From positions 1-24,249 of the IMG/VR virus record IMGVR_UViG_3300042691_029527: a DNA stretch of 24,249 nucleotides; one strand, given 5' to 3'. The DNA comes from a virus. The position numbers and the translations under genes were made by a program. The notes beneath the pieces are model-generated. The model searched no databases, was not told where the DNA came from, and saw only the letters and a list, made by a program, of their open reading frames with translations. Positions 22,495 to 24,249 of the stretch are shown here, piece after piece (the stretch's first letter is position 1; the number at the start of each line of letters is the position of its first letter).

Positions 22495-23019
22495 ATGAAT
22501 ACCGATAACTACACCGCCGCCCAAACCGCCGCCATTGAATCCGCCGCCGCCGCGATCACTGAAGCCGCCACCGCTTCACTTATCGCCATCGTTAAGGCTA
22601 AAGCGTCAATTGCCGCCGTGATCCGTGAGCAGGTCGCCGTCCTCTCGAAGGCGAAGATCGCCGACAAGGACATCGCCGCCATCGTGCGGGAAGCCGTTGG
22701 TGAAGCCTGCGTTCCAAGCACCATCAGCCGCACGCTCACCGAATGCGGCATCCGGCTTCGCGGCAAACGCAGCGATGCTGGCCACCTGAAAAGCGCGGAT
22801 GCTTTGCTCACCGCCGCTCTTGAAGCCAAGCCCGCAAAGGCAAAGCCGCCAGTCGATGAAGACGGCGATGGCAATGGCGATGGCGATGGCGATGGCGATG
22901 GCGATGGCGATGGCGGCGGCCATACCGCCGAAACCCTCGCGGCCCTCCTTCAGTCGATCGATCCGGAAATCGTCGCTGATGCGCTCGAACTCGCCGGACT
23001 GGCCGACATTCTCGGCTGA
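22495..23019 (+). CDS. Putative DNA-binding protein with Asp-Gly linker
   Basis: The ATG at 22495 gives 174 residues; an upstream in-frame start would add 34 residues of unlikely sequence. The first part is Ala-rich helices, then DIAAIVREAVGEACVPSTISRTLTECGIRLRGKR (about 59-92), which reads like a helix-turn-helix with a following basic wing. A flexible (DG)n linker (about 121-142) leads to a C-terminal helical pair (AETLAALLQSIDPEIVADALEL). A regulator or replication accessory role is inference. It is the first gene of the plus-strand palindrome array. Confidence 0.5.
   Translation: MNTDNYTAAQTAAIESAAAAITEAATASLIAIVKAKASIAAVIREQVAVLSKAKIADKDIAAIVREAVGEACVPSTISRTLTECGIRLRGKRSDAGHLKSADALLTAALEAKPAKAKPPVDEDGDGNGDGDGDGDGDGDGGGHTAETLAALLQSIDPEIVADALELAGLADILG
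22864..22911 (+). repeat. GGCGAT hexamer repeat encoding the Asp-Gly linker
   Basis: Eight GGCGAT units, one of them GGCAAT, encode alternating Gly and Asp (Asn once). In-frame copy changes would change linker length only. Confidence 0.85.
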
Positions 23020-23030
23020 ACATCCTCCAA

Positions 23031-23057
23031 GCCACTAGTGCAACCTGCACTAGTGGC
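23031..23057. repeat. Palindrome family, copy 2
   Basis: GCCACTAGTGC (23031-23041), AACCT, GCACTAGTGGC (23047-23057): an 11-bp perfect stem, 11 bp after one stop codon and 27 bp before the next ATG. It differs from other copies at the centre. Confidence 0.9.
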
Positions 23058-23084
23058 CTCTGAAACCAAACTGAAACATCTAAC

Positions 23085-23312
23085 ATGAAAACCGCAACAC
23101 GCCTTACGATCTCCGATATTTCCGGAGCGAGAATCACGATTCCAGCAGGAACCCGCACGGCTCCGGCTTACAACATCCCAACGCCCACCAGCGGCAAGCG
23201 TCACCGCTGGGTGGTCATGGGCCGATGGGCCACGCCGCAGCAGAAGCGGCAATGGAAATTTGGCATCCTGCTGACTCATGATGAGGTCAAGGGCTTTGGC
23301 CTCACCCGCTAG
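23085..23312 (+). CDS. Small basic protein of unknown function (75 aa)
   Basis: The product reads TRLTISDISGARITIPAGTRTAPAYNIPTP, then RHRWVVMGRWATPQQKRQWKFGILLTHDEVKGFGL. Strand-rich, basic, with three Trp; no family recognised. The final codons and stop (CTC ACC CGC TAG) lie inside the third palindrome unit, so the end of the protein is supplied by the repeat. Leader GAAACATCTAAC, no Shine-Dalgarno sequence. Confidence 0.5.
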   Translation: MKTATRLTISDISGARITIPAGTRTAPAYNIPTPTSGKRHRWVVMGRWATPQQKRQWKFGILLTHDEVKGFGLTR

Positions 23313-23331
23313 TGCGGCCCGCACTAGTGGC
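23300..23331. repeat. Palindrome family, copy 3 (32-bp unit)
   Basis: CCTCACCCG flank, then CTAGTGC, GGCCC, GCACTAG, then TGGC. This 32-bp unit is identical to copy 4. It contains the stop codon of the 75-aa gene and lies 30 bp before the next ATG. Confidence 0.9.
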
Positions 23332-23361
23332 CACAATCAACCCTTTCAATAGAATAACGTC

Positions 23362-23553
23362 ATGACCAACACCATTCAAAACAACCTCGAAAACATGCGC
23401 CAAAAGATACGCGAAACCCTCAAGAATGGAACCGTCACAAACGTGGGAACCTTTACCCACTGGGACGAGTCGGGCGCTGCCCATTTCATCACTGCGAACG
23501 GACGCAAGGGATGGACTGGGCGCAATGCCCTGCATCTGATCCAAGTCCGCTGA
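23362..23553 (+). CDS. Small protein of unknown function (63 aa)
   Basis: The product begins with a helix (NTIQNNLENMRQKIRETLKNG) followed by strands (TVTNVGTFTHWDESGAAHFIT and NGRKGWTGRNALHLIQV). An N-terminal helix with a small beta sheet. No family recognised. It ends 4 bp before palindrome unit 4. Confidence 0.5.
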   Translation: MTNTIQNNLENMRQKIRETLKNGTVTNVGTFTHWDESGAAHFITANGRKGWTGRNALHLIQVR

Positions 23554-23557
23554 CACA

Positions 23558-23589
23558 CCTCACCCGCTAGTGCGGCCCGCACTAGTGGC
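23558..23589. repeat. Palindrome family, copy 4 (32-bp unit)
   Basis: Identical over 32 bp to copy 3, including the CCTCACCCG left flank. It lies 4 bp after one stop and 23 bp before the next ATG. Confidence 0.9.
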
Positions 23590-23612
23590 GAACCTAACAG
23601 AAAGAAACCAAA

Positions 23613-24107
23613 ATGAAAATTGACCATCATATTTTGCAAGACAGCCGATCCGGTTTATACTATAACCGCGATCTCGGCGGCTTCAGTGAAGCCGAGGCGT
23701 CCAAGGCGACCCGTTTCGAGAACGCCGCGCAAGTCGCCTTCATTCAGGCCCACTTCGCCCGCCCCGAGTTCATCGTCGCCGTGCCTGCCATTGACGCGCC
23801 GCCATCGCCGGAGAACGCCGGATCGAACCCCCATCTCAACGGGACTGCGCGGATCATCCGGCATCCTCAACGCCGCTGGGACGAGAAGCGTTACACGTTC
23901 GGCGAGTGGAGCATCCGGTGCTACCTCTGGAACCAGAACAAAGGTGCTCACCCATACCTTCGCTCAACCCGCCGCGACTATGTTCCCCTGTGGGAGGCAT
24001 ACCGCGCCGATACGAAAGAAGGGTTCTTTTGTGTAGATGGCGGCATCAAAAAGGCGGTGCGGTTCCTCACTCGCCATGAGATGAAGCGTCATGGAATCGT
24101 CAGCTGA
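23613..24107 (+). CDS. Protein of unknown function (164 aa)
   Basis: The product has an N-terminal stretch DSRSGLYYNRDLGGFSEAEASKATRFENAAQVAFIQAHF, a proline-rich gap, and a second part RWDEKRYTFGEWSIRCYLWNQNKG, then GFFCVDGGIKKAVRFLTRHEMKRHGI. Several Trp, Arg and Tyr; no membrane span. I recognise no family. AACAGAAAG before ATG may serve weakly as a ribosome site. It is the longest intact gene after the first in the array. Confidence 0.5.
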   Translation: MKIDHHILQDSRSGLYYNRDLGGFSEAEASKATRFENAAQVAFIQAHFARPEFIVAVPAIDAPPSPENAGSNPHLNGTARIIRHPQRRWDEKRYTFGEWSIRCYLWNQNKGAHPYLRSTRRDYVPLWEAYRADTKEGFFCVDGGIKKAVRFLTRHEMKRHGIVS

Positions 24108-24121
24108 TCTCACCATCCAAG

Positions 24122-24146
24122 CCGTTAGTGCGGACCGCACTAACGG
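24122..24146. repeat. Palindrome family, copy 5
   Basis: CCGTTAGTGC (24122-24131), GGACC, GCACTAACGG (24137-24146): a 10-bp perfect stem. The C-to-T change in the left arm is matched by G-to-A in the right arm, so dyad symmetry was kept. Confidence 0.9.
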
Positions 24147-24184
24147 AAAAAGAATCCCAGAAAATAACATTGACGGCACGCCGC

Positions 24185-24202
24185 CCGCCAGTAAAGTGGC
24201 GG
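24185..24202. other. Small hairpin before the last partial gene
   Basis: CCGCCA (24185-24190), loop GTAAAG, TGGCGG (24197-24202). It differs from the palindrome family. Just after it, TTGACT (24211-24216) stands 34 nt before the ATG at 24245. Confidence 0.4.
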
Positions 24203-24244
24203 CTCACCGTTTGACTTAACCAACTCCAACACAGAAACAAAAAC

Positions 24245-24249
24245 ATGAA
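24245..24249 (+). CDS. Start of a further plus-strand gene (cut by the window)
   Basis: ATG at 24245 follows an A-rich leader (ACAGAAACAAAAAC) like those of the other plus-strand genes, and continues out of the window after five bases. Called only from this context. Confidence 0.35.

Noticed and set aside
22343-24146. Integron attC sites between small genes
   Set aside because: The gene-cassette layout is suggestive, but the palindromes lack the outer boxes of attC in the right order (they begin GTTA and end TAAC in copy 5, the reverse of attC) and are symmetric to the centre. No integrase is visible.

Overview
The window looks like part of a tailed bacteriophage, or a prophage of that type. 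About 21.5 kb is filled by a nearly gap-free set of minus-strand genes that includes a portal (18.2-20.4 kb), a coiled-coil scaffold-like protein (16.8-17.9 kb), a major capsid protein (15.2-16.5 kb), fibre and adaptor proteins, and a lysis group. No terminase and no tape-measure gene is visible, so a short-tailed (podovirus-like) virion is the best reading. Most calls rest on motifs and gene order, because I could run no searches. Nothing fixes the host. The scarcity of Shine-Dalgarno sequences and the A-rich leaders would suit phyla with weak SD use (Verrucomicrobiota, Planctomycetota, Bacteroidota), but this is only a suggestion.

Layout, read in the minus-strand direction from right to left. 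A control region (about 20.9-22.5 kb) carries two small minus-strand genes, a 34-bp perfect palindrome nested in a 75-bp inverted repeat, and a 7-bp minisatellite. Next come a gene with NUMOD4-like motifs, the portal, a 100-aa protein, the scaffold, a terminator that overlaps a promoter, the capsid gene, and several small proteins with low-complexity linkers. A host-contact block (7.6-13.5 kb) follows: two BppU-like paralogues, two proteins sharing a collagen-like N-terminal anchor, a trypsin-like serine protease and a long fibre. Then come four virion-type genes of unknown role (3.0-7.6 kb) and the lysis block (1.2-3.0 kb): two membrane proteins, an amidase and a T4-type muramidase. A HELME metallopeptidase-like protein and a PD-(D/E)XK-like nuclease end the series.

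At the left edge a plus-strand gene end, probably a primase/helicase C-terminus, converges on the nuclease gene. Its terminator lies inside that gene's coding sequence. At the right edge plus-strand genes of unknown function run out of the window, each followed by a copy of one palindrome. If the genome is circular, the plus-strand genes could run rightward from 22.5 kb round to the primase while the late genes run leftward. The control region would then be the divergence point and position ~340 the convergence point.

The most unusual signals are the gene-by-gene palindrome array (22.3-24.1 kb), a recurring TTGAC-type element about 35 nt before start codons that suggests leaderless late mRNAs, an AATAC-type element just before many other starts, the capsid promoter lying in the stem of a terminator, and the modular host-contact cassette with a protease.
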